Below are positions 7,972-16,812 of a stretch of 64,000 bases of DNA, piece by piece. Made by a program: the position numbers and the translations under genes. The notes under the pieces are model-generated. The model did no database searches. It was not told the origin of the DNA and was given only the letters and a program-made list of their open reading frames with translations. The stretch comes from CBDCCT01 sp965214995 (GTDB taxonomy: Bacteria; Deinococcota; Deinococci; Deinococcales; Trueperaceae): assembly GCA_965214995.1 (NCBI GenBank), contig CBDCCT010000002.1, forward strand, positions 1,488,001 to 1,552,000, in the 5' to 3' direction. Numbering within the stretch: the first letter of the stretch is position 1; the number at the start of each line of letters is the position of its first letter.

Positions 7972-8133
7972 GACGAAAAACGAGTTCTGCGTCCCCGAAG
8001 CCTTAGACGCTAACGCTGTCTTGTCACGCGTCACTATAGCAGCCGCGCACCTTTGGGTCAGGATTTCAGCGTTGGGCTTTGAGCTATAGTGGGTCATGAG
8101 GCAACAAACTTCGACAGTCAGCCCCGCCATGTC

Positions 8134-9342
8134 ATGACCGCCTATGACCTCACGGTGATTGGCGGCGGCATCGTCGGGCTGGCGACCGCGCTTGCGATTA
8201 CGGAGCGGTATCCGAACCTCAAACTCGCGCTTGTCGAAAAAGAGGCGGAGGTCGCGCGGCACCAGACGGGCCGCAATTCGGGCGTGGTCCATTCGGGCAT
8301 CTACTACAAACCGGGCTCGCTCAAAGCCCGCCTGTGCGTGCGGGGCGTGGCGCTGCTACAAAACTTCTGCCAAAGCCACGCGCTGCCGTACGAGCGCGTG
8401 GGCAAGGTGATTGTGGCGACGCATGAGCGGGAGTTAGGGGGGCTCGAGGCGCTCCTCACCCGCGGCGTCCAGAACGGGGTGCCCGACCTGCGGCTTGTTG
8501 ACCCTACCGAGCTAAAAGAGATTGAGCCGCACGCCGCCGGGCTCAGGGCCATCCACTCGCCCCACACCGCGATTGTGGACTACGGCAAAATCGCCCAGAA
8601 AATCGCGGTGCTGCTTCGGCAACGGGGGGTGCGGCTCGAGGCGGGCTCGCCGGTCACGGAGATAAAGGCGGACCCGGCGGGTCTTTGCGTCACAACCTCT
8701 AAGGAAGAAATCCACACACGCACGCTTATCAACTGCGCGGGACTTCACGCCGACCGCGTTGCGCGCATGAGCGGCCTTACGCCGCGCGTGCGCATCGTTC
8801 CTTTTCGCGGGGAATACTATTTTCTTAAACCTCACAGGCGCGACCTCGTCCGGGGCCTCATCTACCCCGTGCCCGACCCAGACCTGCCCTTCTTGGGCGT
8901 TCACTTTACCCGGACGGTGGACGGCGAGGTCGAGGCCGGGCCCAACGCGGTGCTCGCTTTTGCGCGCGAGGGCTATTCCTACGGGGTCGTCAATCCCGCC
9001 GACCTGTTAGACACACTCTCCTTTCGCGGGTTCTGGGGGCTTTCAAAACGCTTCTGGCGCACGGGCGCGTACGAATACTACCGCTCGCTCAGTCCGAGGG
9101 CGTTCGTTGCCTCTTTACAAAAGCTCGTGCCCGCCGTGACGCTGGCGGACGTGCGCCGGGGGAACGCGGGGGTGCGCGCGCAGGCGGTGGACGAACGCGG
9201 GCGGCTCGTTGACGACTTTGCGGTTGAGGAGACGGAAAACGCGCTCCACGTGCTCAACGCCCCCTCGCCCGCGGCGACCGCGTCGCTGGCTATCGGCGAA
9301 AGTCTCGCGGAGCGCGCGGGCGGGCTGTTGGGGCTCAACTAG
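8134..9342 (+). CDS. lhgO: L-2-hydroxyglutarate oxidase-like FAD-dependent oxidoreductase
   Basis: A 402-residue DAO-fold flavoprotein. The Rossmann motif VIGGGIVGLATA opens the protein, followed by LVEKE at the end of beta-2 and the LhgO-type segment RNSGVVHSGIYY. The central FRGEYYFL and the C-terminal GNAGVRAQAVD also match LhgO/YgaF. The known enzyme oxidises L-2-hydroxyglutarate to 2-oxoglutarate and passes electrons to the membrane quinone pool. I chose the ATG at 8134 because it places the Rossmann strand about five residues in; a GTG at 8089 in the same frame would add 15 unconserved residues. A TATAGT at 8085-8090 may be its -10. A zinc alcohol dehydrogenase gene follows 60 bp downstream on the same strand. 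Confidence 0.85.
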   Translation: MTAYDLTVIGGGIVGLATALAITERYPNLKLALVEKEAEVARHQTGRNSGVVHSGIYYKPGSLKARLCVRGVALLQNFCQSHALPYERVGKVIVATHERELGGLEALLTRGVQNGVPDLRLVDPTELKEIEPHAAGLRAIHSPHTAIVDYGKIAQKIAVLLRQRGVRLEAGSPVTEIKADPAGLCVTTSKEEIHTRTLINCAGLHADRVARMSGLTPRVRIVPFRGEYYFLKPHRRDLVRGLIYPVPDPDLPFLGVHFTRTVDGEVEAGPNAVLAFAREGYSYGVVNPADLLDTLSFRGFWGLSKRFWRTGAYEYYRSLSPRAFVASLQKLVPAVTLADVRRGNAGVRAQAVDERGRLVDDFAVEETENALHVLNAPSPAATASLAIGESLAERAGGLLGLN

Positions 9343-9402
9343 ATTTTGGAAGCGTCAGGTTGAGGGCTCGAGCCCCCAAAAAATCACACGAAAAAGGACG
9401 CC

Positions 9403-10506
9403 ATGAAAACAAAAGCCGCCATCCTCCACCAGACGGACGCGCCCCTCGTCATTGACGAAGTTTCCCTCACGCCGCCGGGACGTGGCGAGGTTCTGGTCGA
9501 ACTCGTCGCCGCCGGGCTCTGCCACTCCGACTTGTCCATCATCAACGGCTCATTGCCGCACCCGCTGCCCGTGGTCTTGGGTCACGAGGCCAGCGGCGTT
9601 GTGCTCGAGACGGGGCCGGACGTGACCGACGTCGCGCCGGGCGACCACGTGGTGTTCTCCTTTGTGCCGACGTGCGGGCGCTGCCTGCCTTGCGTGTCGG
9701 GCCGGGGCGCGCTCTGCGAAAGGGGCACGGCGGCGAACGCAGCGGGCACGCTGCTTTCGGGGGCGCGTCACTTACGAACGCAGGAGGGGGCGTGCCACCA
9801 TTTTCTCGGCGTGTCGGCGTTCGCGGGAGTCGCGGTCGCCGCGCAGGAGTCGCTGGTCAAGATTGACAAAAGCGTGCCGCTCACCGACGCCGCGCTGTTC
9901 GGGTGCGCGGTGGTGACGGGCGTGGGCGCGGTGGTGAACACGGCGCGCGTGGAGGCGGGCGCGTCGGTGGTCGTGTTTGGCCTGGGCGGGGTGGGCTTGA
10001 GCGCGGTGATGGGCCTAAAAGCGGTCGGCGCGCACCCCATCGTCGCGGTGGACCGCTTGGAGGAGAAGTTGGGGCTGGCGCTCGAGCTAGGCGCAACCCA
10101 CACCGTCAACGCCGCGCAGGTGGACGCGGTCGAGGCGGTGCGGGACTTGACAGAAGGCGGCGCGGCCTATGCGTTCGAGAGCGTCGGCAACGAACACGTG
10201 ATGGTTCAGGCTTACGAAGCCACCCGGCGCGGCGGCACCACCGTCAGCATCGGTTTGCCCCACTACAGCAGACAGTTTTCCGTTCCCGCTTTAAGCATCG
10301 CGGCGGAAGAGCGCACCATCAAGGGCTCGTTTATGGGCTCGTCCGTCCCGCGCCGGGACATCCCGCGGTATATTGCGATGTACCAGGCGGGGCTCTTGCC
10401 TGTCAATAAACTTCACACTCACACCTTGACGCTTGATGACATTAACGCAGGCTTTGACCGTTTGGCCCGCGCGCAAGCGGTCCGTCAGCTCGTGACGTTC
10501 GCCTAA
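9403..10506 (+). CDS. Zinc-dependent alcohol dehydrogenase (MDR superfamily, class III-like)
   Basis: A 367-residue medium-chain dehydrogenase. Catalytic zinc ligands are Cys40 and His61-Glu62 (LCHSD, GHEASG) with a later Cys in GCAVVTGVG. The structural zinc lobe is complete, with Cys91, Cys94, Cys97 and Cys105. The NAD fold has GLGGVGLSAV followed by VAVDRLEEKL, whose acidic end favours NAD over NADP. It looks like the class III/formaldehyde or mycothiol-linked branch, but the substrate is open. AAAGGA lies 9 nt before the ATG. The stop codon is immediately followed by the next ATG (TAAATG), so this gene and the thioesterase are coupled. Confidence 0.85.
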   Translation: MKTKAAILHQTDAPLVIDEVSLTPPGRGEVLVELVAAGLCHSDLSIINGSLPHPLPVVLGHEASGVVLETGPDVTDVAPGDHVVFSFVPTCGRCLPCVSGRGALCERGTAANAAGTLLSGARHLRTQEGACHHFLGVSAFAGVAVAAQESLVKIDKSVPLTDAALFGCAVVTGVGAVVNTARVEAGASVVVFGLGGVGLSAVMGLKAVGAHPIVAVDRLEEKLGLALELGATHTVNAAQVDAVEAVRDLTEGGAAYAFESVGNEHVMVQAYEATRRGGTTVSIGLPHYSRQFSVPALSIAAEERTIKGSFMGSSVPRRDIPRYIAMYQAGLLPVNKLHTHTLTLDDINAGFDRLARAQAVRQLVTFA

Positions 10507-10947
10507 ATGCCGCCCAAGCCGCAAATCACCCGCGACGCCTATCCGCACGTGACGCCCCTGCCGACCCGCTGGCTGGACAACGACCTGTACGGGCACGTCA
10601 ACAACGTGCTTTACTACTCGTTTTTCGACACGGCCATCAACCGCTACCTCGTAAGCGAGGGCGGTTTGGACATTATCAAGAGCCCCGTCATCGCCTTTGC
10701 TGTAGAAACGCAGTGCCAATTCATGCGCCCGGTCGCCTTTCCTGATGGGCTCGAGGTCGGCCTGCGTGTGGGGACGTTGGGGCGCTCGAGCGTGCGCTAC
10801 GAACTCGCCATTTTCAAAGAGGGCGAACCGTACGCGGCGGCGGCGGGTTACTTTGTCCACGTGTTTGTCGAGCGTGCGACGCAGCAATCCGCACCCATTC
10901 CGCCGGAGGTCCGGGCGGCGCTCGAGAAGCTACAAATGCACGTATGA
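10507..10947 (+). CDS. Acyl-CoA thioesterase, hotdog fold (4-hydroxybenzoyl-CoA thioesterase/YbgC type)
   Basis: A 146-residue single-hotdog protein. The segment RWLDNDLYGHVNN (residues 21-33) is the active-site signature of the 4HBT/YbgC family, with the second Asp of DND (Asp26) as the likely catalytic carboxylate, followed by YYSFFDTA on the long central helix. The rest alternates beta-strands as expected and the length is typical. It would hydrolyse a short or aromatic acyl-CoA in the cytoplasm. Its ATG abuts the stop of the zinc alcohol dehydrogenase gene, and the VOC-hydrolase fusion gene follows 66 bp later on the same strand. Together these suggest catabolism of an aromatic or branched compound, but this is inference from neighbours. 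Confidence 0.8.
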   Translation: MPPKPQITRDAYPHVTPLPTRWLDNDLYGHVNNVLYYSFFDTAINRYLVSEGGLDIIKSPVIAFAVETQCQFMRPVAFPDGLEVGLRVGTLGRSSVRYELAIFKEGEPYAAAAGYFVHVFVERATQQSAPIPPEVRAALEKLQMHV

Positions 10948-11013
10948 ACATCACCTTCCTAAGAGTCCATCCGAGCAACCCTATAGCCACGAAACCCACT
11001 ACGGAGGTAAACC

Positions 11014-12603
11014 ATGCAAAACGGTATCGGCGGCCTTCACCACGTCACCGCCATCGCGGGCGACGCGCAGCGCAATCTGGACTTCTACGCGGGCTTTTTG
11101 GGGCTGAGGCTGGTCAAGAAAACGGTCAACTTCGACGACCCGACCACCTATCACCTCTACTACGGCGACGCCCTGGGAAGCCCCGGCACGATTCTGACCT
11201 TTTTCCCCTGGGCGGGAGCGCGCCGCGGTCGGCGCGGGGTCGGGCAGGCGGTCACCGTCTCGTTCGCGGTGCCGGGAGCGTCGCTGGGCTTTTGGTTGGG
11301 GCGGTTGGCCTCGAGCAACACGACCTTTGAGAGAACGGAGCGTTTCGGCCATCCCGTGCTGGCGTTTGAGGACCCCGACGGGCTGAGCTTGGAACTCGTG
11401 GCTCACGCTGAGGCGGGGGATGTCGCCTCCTGGGAGGACGGGCCGGTCGAGAGCACGCACGCCCTGCGCGGCTTTCACAGCGTCACTCTGTGGGAAGAGG
11501 AGGTTGACGCGACCGCCGACCTTCTCACGACGCGCCTGGGTTACCGCCCCGTCGCGGAAGAGGGGGGCGTCCACCGTTACGCCGCGGGCGAGGGTCCGGG
11601 CGGGCTGCTCGAGCTTCGCCAAACCGAAGGATTCTGGCCCGGCGCGTCGGGGGCGGGCACGGTTCACCACGTGGCCTTTCGCGCGGCGGACGACGGGGCG
11701 CAGCTCGCGCTGCGGCGTAAGCTTGTGGAGGATGGGCTTGGGCCAACGCCCGTCATCGACCGGCAATACTTCCACTCCGTTTACTTCCGCGAACCCGGCG
11801 GGGTGCTCTTCGAAATCGCCACCGACCCGCCCGGCTTTACGGCGGACGAAGCGCCCGACGCGCTCGGCACGGCGCTCAAATTGCCGCCGCAGTATGAGGG
11901 GATGAGAGGTGAGCTCGAGGCCACCCTGCCCCCCCTGCACCTACCAGGTGCTGAGCCAACGCCCACACCCGGGGAACCTGAACTCGGCTTCGTCCACCGT
12001 TGGCTCCCGCGAGAGGACGCCGCCACGACCCTGCTGACGCTCCACGGAACCGGAGGAGACGAAAACGACCTCGTGGCTTTGGGGCGGATGCTGGCACCCG
12101 ACGCCTCGATTCTCAGCCCGCGCGGTCAAGTGCTCGAGCACGGGCTGCCCCGCTTTTTCCGCCGCCTCGCCGAAGGCGTGTTCGACGAAGAGGACTTGAA
12201 AAGCCGCGCGGGGAAGCTTGCGGATTTTGTACAGGAAGCGGCTGAAGTTTACGGTTTCGACCCCCAGAACGTGTTCGCCGTGGGCTACTCCAACGGCGCG
12301 AACATCGCCTCGGCAACGATGCTGCTGCACCCGGGCGTGCTCCGCGGCGGCGTACTTTTAAGGCCGATGGTGCCGTTTGAATTGGACACGCTCCCCGACC
12401 TCTCAAGCGTGCCGGTCTTTCTAAGCGCGGGAAAGCGCGACCCCGTCGTGCCGACGGACAACGTCGAACGTTTAGCCGCCATCCTCGAAGCGGCGGGCGC
12501 GGCGGTGACGCTGCATTGGGAGGACGCGGGGCACGGGCTGACCGATGCGGAGTTGCGCGAGGCGGGGCGCTGGCTGGCGGGGCTCGAGGGCGTAAAGACG
12601 TGA
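11014..12603 (+). CDS. Fusion of MhqO-type VOC ring-cleaving dioxygenase and MhqD-type hydrolase
   Basis: A 529-residue two-part enzyme. Residues 1-300 form two VOC (glyoxalase/extradiol dioxygenase) modules: GLHHVTAIAGDAQRNLDFY opens module 1, which ends in LELVAH (Glu127), and module 2 runs from FHSVTLWEEE (His155) through TVHHVAFRA (His218/His219) to VLFEIATDPPGF (Glu267). After a Pro-rich linker (about 305-322), residues 325-525 are an alpha/beta-hydrolase of the phospholipase/carboxylesterase type: LHGTGG at 343-348, GYSNGA with Ser426, Asp476 and His507. In Bacillus subtilis, MhqO and MhqD are separate proteins of the hydroquinone-detoxification regulon. Here they are one chain, so ring cleavage or quinone handling may be coupled to hydrolysis. 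The start is set by ACGGAGG. Confidence 0.85.
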   Translation: MQNGIGGLHHVTAIAGDAQRNLDFYAGFLGLRLVKKTVNFDDPTTYHLYYGDALGSPGTILTFFPWAGARRGRRGVGQAVTVSFAVPGASLGFWLGRLASSNTTFERTERFGHPVLAFEDPDGLSLELVAHAEAGDVASWEDGPVESTHALRGFHSVTLWEEEVDATADLLTTRLGYRPVAEEGGVHRYAAGEGPGGLLELRQTEGFWPGASGAGTVHHVAFRAADDGAQLALRRKLVEDGLGPTPVIDRQYFHSVYFREPGGVLFEIATDPPGFTADEAPDALGTALKLPPQYEGMRGELEATLPPLHLPGAEPTPTPGEPELGFVHRWLPREDAATTLLTLHGTGGDENDLVALGRMLAPDASILSPRGQVLEHGLPRFFRRLAEGVFDEEDLKSRAGKLADFVQEAAEVYGFDPQNVFAVGYSNGANIASATMLLHPGVLRGGVLLRPMVPFELDTLPDLSSVPVFLSAGKRDPVVPTDNVERLAAILEAAGAAVTLHWEDAGHGLTDAELREAGRWLAGLEGVKT

Positions 12604-12919
12604 TGACGACACCCGTCACAACCTAAACATAGGGACAAACGCGGCAGAAGAATTCAGGCGTGAATTGGCCCGGTTCGTCACATAAACATGTGGCAGGTTT
12701 TCGGAAAAAGTAGAGGCAAAGCGATGTGCCTCTGCTTTCGATTAGTCAAGCCGCACGCTGTAGAGCATCGCGTGGCAGTTCTCGCGGACAGCCACGTCCA
12801 CCCCGCCGAGCCTTCCTAACCATTTGGACAAGTTGAGCTCCGTGTACCTATCGACCTATGCCTCGTTGTACGCCTTGACGGGCGCTACAGGGTCGCTGAA
12901 GCCGACTTGCGCCGCAACG
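12604..12919. other. Gap between genes with a possible decayed minus-strand coding remnant
   Basis: No intact gene is visible. On the minus strand, codons from about 12932 down to the TAA at 12742-12744 read as plausible protein (…TFGDVAAQVGFSDP…, then a TAG, then …KWLGRLGGVDVAVREN…), interrupted by one in-frame stop. I do not recognise the family. It may be the decayed 3' end of a gene, partly overlapped by the 3' end of the large regulator. Confidence 0.25.
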
Positions 12920-15900
12920 TCACCGAAGGTCACGCCTCGAGAGGATTTCCTCAACCACCGCAGCTAAGGTGGGGACGCTGACGGGCTCGAGGCTTTGGTC
13001 GAAACCGCTCGGAGTGAACGCCTCGAGCCTACGCCTCGCCGCCTCGCGGGTCTCGAACATACTGGCGGGATGGTTTACGGCCAGCTGAAGGAGACGGGCC
13101 GCACGCGTCTCGTCCGCTTGAAGGTCGGCAAAGTTCACGAGCAGGTGGAGCGCCGCGGGTAGCGAGTGCCATTCTTGGGCAAGGTTCAGAGCCTGCCGGA
13201 AATACTCGGCAGCTTCCGCCCTGTTGCCGTTGGCAAAAGAAATCTCGCCGAGTTGTTGGCGGCAAAAACCGTCTATCCAAGCGTGTTCGCAGGTTTCGCG
13301 GCGGTGCGCTTTGAGATGCTCCCAAGCTGCTCGGCTCAGTTCGGCTGCGTCGGTCAGGCGGTTCTCTCTGAGCGCTATGGCAGCCAACGTTTGCAGGATG
13401 TCGGTTCTCAAGCCGAACGGGTCGGGGCGCTGTTGGTTTAGCTCGAGCGCCTCATCCAAGTACCGCGTCGCCTCACCGAGGTCACCGCGCAAGAACGCCA
13501 GCCGCCCCAGCCCCCAAAGAGCGTGGTCGAGTTCCCACGCGCCAAAGCCCGGCTCGAGTCCCTCGCCAATGCCCCGCGCCTCTTGGTGACACGCCGACGC
13601 TTCCTCAAAGTTCCCCCAATAGCTCTGCGTTCTGCCCTGCAAGTTGAGCCACCACGCCAAACGAAAAGCCATGCCCCGCGCCCGTTCGATGCTGACGGCT
13701 TCGCTCAGATGTTGGCAGGCGTCTTGGTACGCTCCATGTGTTTGAGCCAAGTAGCCTGCTAGATTGCTGAGGCTAAGGGTGAGCCCGAAATAGCCTTCAA
13801 CCTCTCGAAAGAGTCGGATGCTTTCCCGCAAATGGGTTTCTCTCTCCTGGGGAACTCGGCAGTATGGGGAGATATTTACGAGCGCCCTGGCCTCATGGTA
13901 AGCGTCACCGACCTCCCGAAAAAGTCTAGCGCACCTGCGCCAGACGGCTTCGGTTTCGTGACTCGGTTTAAAAGTGTATGCGTAACTGAGGCTGAGGTAC
14001 TCGAGCGCCAACGCCTCGTCATGTGTTGCGCGGTGCTTTCGGAAGATGGCGGCGCTTTGCTCGAGAATCTCAGCGCCTTTAAGGAAATCGGTTTGCCAAT
14101 TGTGCAAGTAGCCTAAGTTTCGTAACATACGCCCGTGAACGACGCTCCGGCTTTGCAGTCGGTTGACGGCGTAGGCAAAGAGGACTGCGCCCTCGTGGTA
14201 ACGTCTTTTGTAGCTGTAAAGCTCGAGCAAGCCCTCACTGGTCTGATCGAGCAGGTCTTCGCGGGCATGGTCGGCGGCCCAGAACCAGGCGGCGCGGACG
14301 TTGGCGATATCTTTCTCGAGTTCGGCGTGGACCTTCTTGGCTGCCATACTTTGGTGCAAAGCTTCTCGCTCATACATAAAGGCGGCGAAGTAGCCCGCGT
14401 GCTTCTCCTGCGTTTGAGAGAAGCTTTCGGCCTCACCCTCGGCTTTTTCTCGCACGTACTGCCACATCAAAGGATGCTGTGTAAAACGCCCCGAAGCCTC
14501 GAGGCGCAAAAACGACTTGTTGCCCAAAGCGAGCAGGAGCGGCAGGCTCACCTCGGCAACCTCCCCGGCGGCCTCTTTGGTAAAGCCCCCCTGAAGAACC
14601 GAGAGCTTGCGCAAAGCCGCTTGCTCATTGGCCGAGAGGCGTTGCCAGGAAGTTTCGAACACCCGGCGCACGTCGTGGTGGCGGGCGGGCAGGTCGCGCA
14701 GGGACGACTCGAGCAGGTCGATGCCTCGCCCTAGTTCCGCCGCAATCTCGTCCACGCTCAAAACGCGCAGCCAGCTCGCGGCCAGCTCGAGCGCCAAAGG
14801 CATCCCGCCGACCAACCGACAGATGCGGGCGACGGCTCGGGTGTTGCCCTTTAGGGTGAAGTCGGCTCGAGCCTGCTTAGCGCTCTGCACAAAGAGCGCC
14901 ACGGCGTCGGTCTCCTGAGCTGTATCATCCGTCTCGGGTAGGTTCATGCCGGTTAGGTCGTAAAGCCATTCGGCGTGCAAGTTCAGGCGTTCGCGCGAGG
15001 TCACCAGCAGCTTGAGCTTGGGGGCTCGCCCCAGCAGCTTTGCGACCAAATCAGAGTCGTTCAGCAGGTGCTCGAGGTTGTCCAGTACCAGCAGCAGGGT
15101 TTGACTTTGCAAATACTCGAGCAGTTGTTCCTCAGGATGTTGCGGGCCGAAAAAAGAGAACGAGAGAGCGTCGGCGACGGCGGACACCATCAACTCGGGC
15201 GACCCCACCGTATCGAAGGGGACGAAACAGACGCCGCCGGAAAAGTCGGGGGCTAAGCGCCCGGCAGCCTCGAGCGCCAGCCGCGTTTTGCCCATGCCGC
15301 CGGGGGCGACGATGCTGAGCAACCGACAAGCGGGGTCTCGGAGCCGCTCAGTTAGCTTAGCGATATCCTGTTCGCGTCCGACGAAGGCGGTAGTTGGTAT
15401 GGGCATCTTCAGATAGGGTTGGTGATGGGGCTTGGCTCGCGTCGCCGTTTCGGACACTAAGTTTGCGGTCTGCCCTTGGCGTATGCTCCGGACGAGTTCG
15501 AGCGTAAGCTGCTCGGGCTCGCCCCCTAGCTCACGCTCCAGGGCGCTCTGAAACGTCTTGAATACGCCGAGCGCTTCGGACGTTCGGTCAACCCGGGCCA
15601 AGGCTCTTAGGTAACGCCTCAGCACCTCCTCGTCCAGCGGGTCAGCTTTATGCAGGCGAGCTAGCAGTTCGGCCACCTGCGGGGAACGTCCCTCCGACTC
15701 GAAAACCTCGGCGAGCTCGAGCGCCGCCTTACGCCATTGCCGCCCCAACTCGGCGCGCTCGAACGTCAGCCAGCTCTCGAACTCGGGGACGAAGGGGAGC
15801 TTAAAGCCTGCGAGCAACTCTCCCCGATAGAGCTGCACCGCTTGTGCCAGACGGTTTTCCGAGAGCGCGCGCCTAAACAGCTCCGCGTCCGTGCGAACCT

Positions 15901-16165
15901 CCCAGCGCAGGCGGGTCGGCTCGATCTCGAGCCCTTCGGCGTACGCTAAGCGCCGCAGCTTGGTCAAGAGCGGCCGGAGGTTCTGACGCGCTCTACGCTC
16001 TTCGGTGTCGGGGTAGAAGAGGTAGAGCAGATCGTCCCGGCTCGCCCAGCCCGGCTGATAGGCGAGGTAGTACACGAGCGCTGTGAGCTTGCCGGGAGCG
16101 GGCTCGAGCCAGGTGTCGCCCCGTTGAACCGCGGGCGTCCCGAGCAGGTTGACGTGGGGCGTCAT
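12920..16165 (-). CDS. SARP/BTAD-type transcriptional regulator with NTPase and TPR domains
   Basis: A 1081-residue AfsR-like regulator. Residues 1-92 look like the winged-helix DNA-binding domain and about 93-235 like the bacterial transcriptional activation (BTAD) domain (ELFRRALSENRLAQAVQLY, then LLARLHKADPLDEEVLRRYL). An NB-ARC/STAND ATPase follows: FVGREQDIAKL at 261-271, P-loop PGGMGKT at 288-294 and Walker B LLVLDNLEHLL near 355. The C-terminal 450 residues are helical TPR-like repeats. Such proteins couple ligand or partner sensing by the TPR and STAND modules to transcription activation. The target genes are unknown; the adjacent membrane and secreted proteins are candidates. The ATG follows a TACACT -10 by 5 nt, so the mRNA is probably leaderless. 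Confidence 0.85.
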   Translation of the reverse strand: MTPHVNLLGTPAVQRGDTWLEPAPGKLTALVYYLAYQPGWASRDDLLYLFYPDTEERRARQNLRPLLTKLRRLAYAEGLEIEPTRLRWEVRTDAELFRRALSENRLAQAVQLYRGELLAGFKLPFVPEFESWLTFERAELGRQWRKAALELAEVFESEGRSPQVAELLARLHKADPLDEEVLRRYLRALARVDRTSEALGVFKTFQSALERELGGEPEQLTLELVRSIRQGQTANLVSETATRAKPHHQPYLKMPIPTTAFVGREQDIAKLTERLRDPACRLLSIVAPGGMGKTRLALEAAGRLAPDFSGGVCFVPFDTVGSPELMVSAVADALSFSFFGPQHPEEQLLEYLQSQTLLLVLDNLEHLLNDSDLVAKLLGRAPKLKLLVTSRERLNLHAEWLYDLTGMNLPETDDTAQETDAVALFVQSAKQARADFTLKGNTRAVARICRLVGGMPLALELAASWLRVLSVDEIAAELGRGIDLLESSLRDLPARHHDVRRVFETSWQRLSANEQAALRKLSVLQGGFTKEAAGEVAEVSLPLLLALGNKSFLRLEASGRFTQHPLMWQYVREKAEGEAESFSQTQEKHAGYFAAFMYEREALHQSMAAKKVHAELEKDIANVRAAWFWAADHAREDLLDQTSEGLLELYSYKRRYHEGAVLFAYAVNRLQSRSVVHGRMLRNLGYLHNWQTDFLKGAEILEQSAAIFRKHRATHDEALALEYLSLSYAYTFKPSHETEAVWRRCARLFREVGDAYHEARALVNISPYCRVPQERETHLRESIRLFREVEGYFGLTLSLSNLAGYLAQTHGAYQDACQHLSEAVSIERARGMAFRLAWWLNLQGRTQSYWGNFEEASACHQEARGIGEGLEPGFGAWELDHALWGLGRLAFLRGDLGEATRYLDEALELNQQRPDPFGLRTDILQTLAAIALRENRLTDAAELSRAAWEHLKAHRRETCEHAWIDGFCRQQLGEISFANGNRAEAAEYFRQALNLAQEWHSLPAALHLLVNFADLQADETRAARLLQLAVNHPASMFETREAARRRLEAFTPSGFDQSLEPVSVPTLAAVVEEILSRRDLR

Positions 16166-16170
16166 GTCTC

Positions 16171-16176
16171 AGTGTA
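16171..16176 (-). promoter_or_regulatory. Leaderless -10 box of the SARP regulator gene
   Basis: TACACT on the minus strand ends 5 nt before the ATG at 16165. It lies between the regulator and the end of the upstream membrane-protein gene. Confidence 0.5.
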
Positions 16177-16219
16177 GTCAAGGTGGCGCGAGCTTTCCAG
16201 TTGATCTGAGCTTGAGTCC

Positions 16220-16756
16220 TTACAACGCCGAGGGTGATGAACAACGCTTGTCCAGGGCGTAGAGGAGCGCCGCCACGATGAGCGGGATGAGCACGAGCAG
16301 GTTGTAGACGAAGTGCAGCTCGAGCCGCGGGAACAAGCTCTCGAGCACGCTCGTCTGCACGGTCGCGCCAAACAGGTAGGCGCCGGTCAAGTATTGGGCT
16401 TGTAGCAGGGTGTGCTCCAAAAAGTGCCAGCTTTGAAAGGCGAGGGCTGTAGCCCACCAGAACCTCGCCCGACCCCCAAAGCCGGGCAGCAGTAGGATCA
16501 GCCCCGTTAGTTGCAGCGAGTTGTAGCCCGTATGGAGCCACTCCGAAGACGCCAGACCCGGGAACCACTCGCCCAAGAGCCCGCCCGCAGCCCGCGGCGA
16601 CCAGCCGAAAAAATAGACTTGCGCGAGCTGCGCTATGTGCTCAGCGAAGTGCAGCGCCACGAGCGACAGATAGAGCGCCAAAGCTCGGGCGTGCCGCACG
16701 CCCTTGAAAAGGGTTGCGTAAGCGGTCGGCTGCATTTCCACCACGCGTCCTTTCAC
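16220..16756 (-). CDS. Unrecognised polytopic membrane protein with repeated His motifs
   Basis: A 178-residue protein with about four hydrophobic segments. It contains a two-fold internal repeat: HFAEHIAQLAQ followed by LHTGYNSLQLTG, then HFLEHTLLQAQ followed by LHFVYNLLVLIP. Each half therefore has HFxEHxxxxxQ and LHxxYN, and His/Glu pairs inside predicted helices are typical of heme- or metal-binding membrane proteins, though binding is only inferred. The N-terminal ATG at 16756 or the one at 16735 (preceded by GGTGGA) could be the start. The gene follows the secreted protein on the same strand across a perfect palindrome, and the SARP regulator lies just downstream. I do not recognise the family. 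Confidence 0.65.
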   Translation of the reverse strand: MKGRVVEMQPTAYATLFKGVRHARALALYLSLVALHFAEHIAQLAQVYFFGWSPRAAGGLLGEWFPGLASSEWLHTGYNSLQLTGLILLLPGFGGRARFWWATALAFQSWHFLEHTLLQAQYLTGAYLFGATVQTSVLESLFPRLELHFVYNLLVLIPLIVAALLYALDKRCSSPSAL

Positions 16757-16762
16757 GCCCTT

Positions 16763-16786
16763 GTAGGGCCGGCGCGCCGGCCCTAC
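16763..16786. repeat. Perfect 24-bp GC-rich palindrome
   Basis: The 24 bases from GTAGGG to CCCTAC are identical to their reverse complement. It sits between two minus-strand genes, so in RNA it would be a strong hairpin with almost no loop. There is no T-tract on the minus strand, which makes a simple terminator doubtful; mRNA processing or a remnant repeat element is more likely. Confidence 0.6.
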
Positions 16787-16812
16787 TAATACGTTTAGTT
16801 GCCCGTTATGTC

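Noticed and set aside
7972..8292. N-terminal extension of the iron alcohol dehydrogenase by 107 codons
   Set aside because: It overlaps the divergent LhgO-like gene, lacks family similarity, and the ATG at 7971 gives the normal length.
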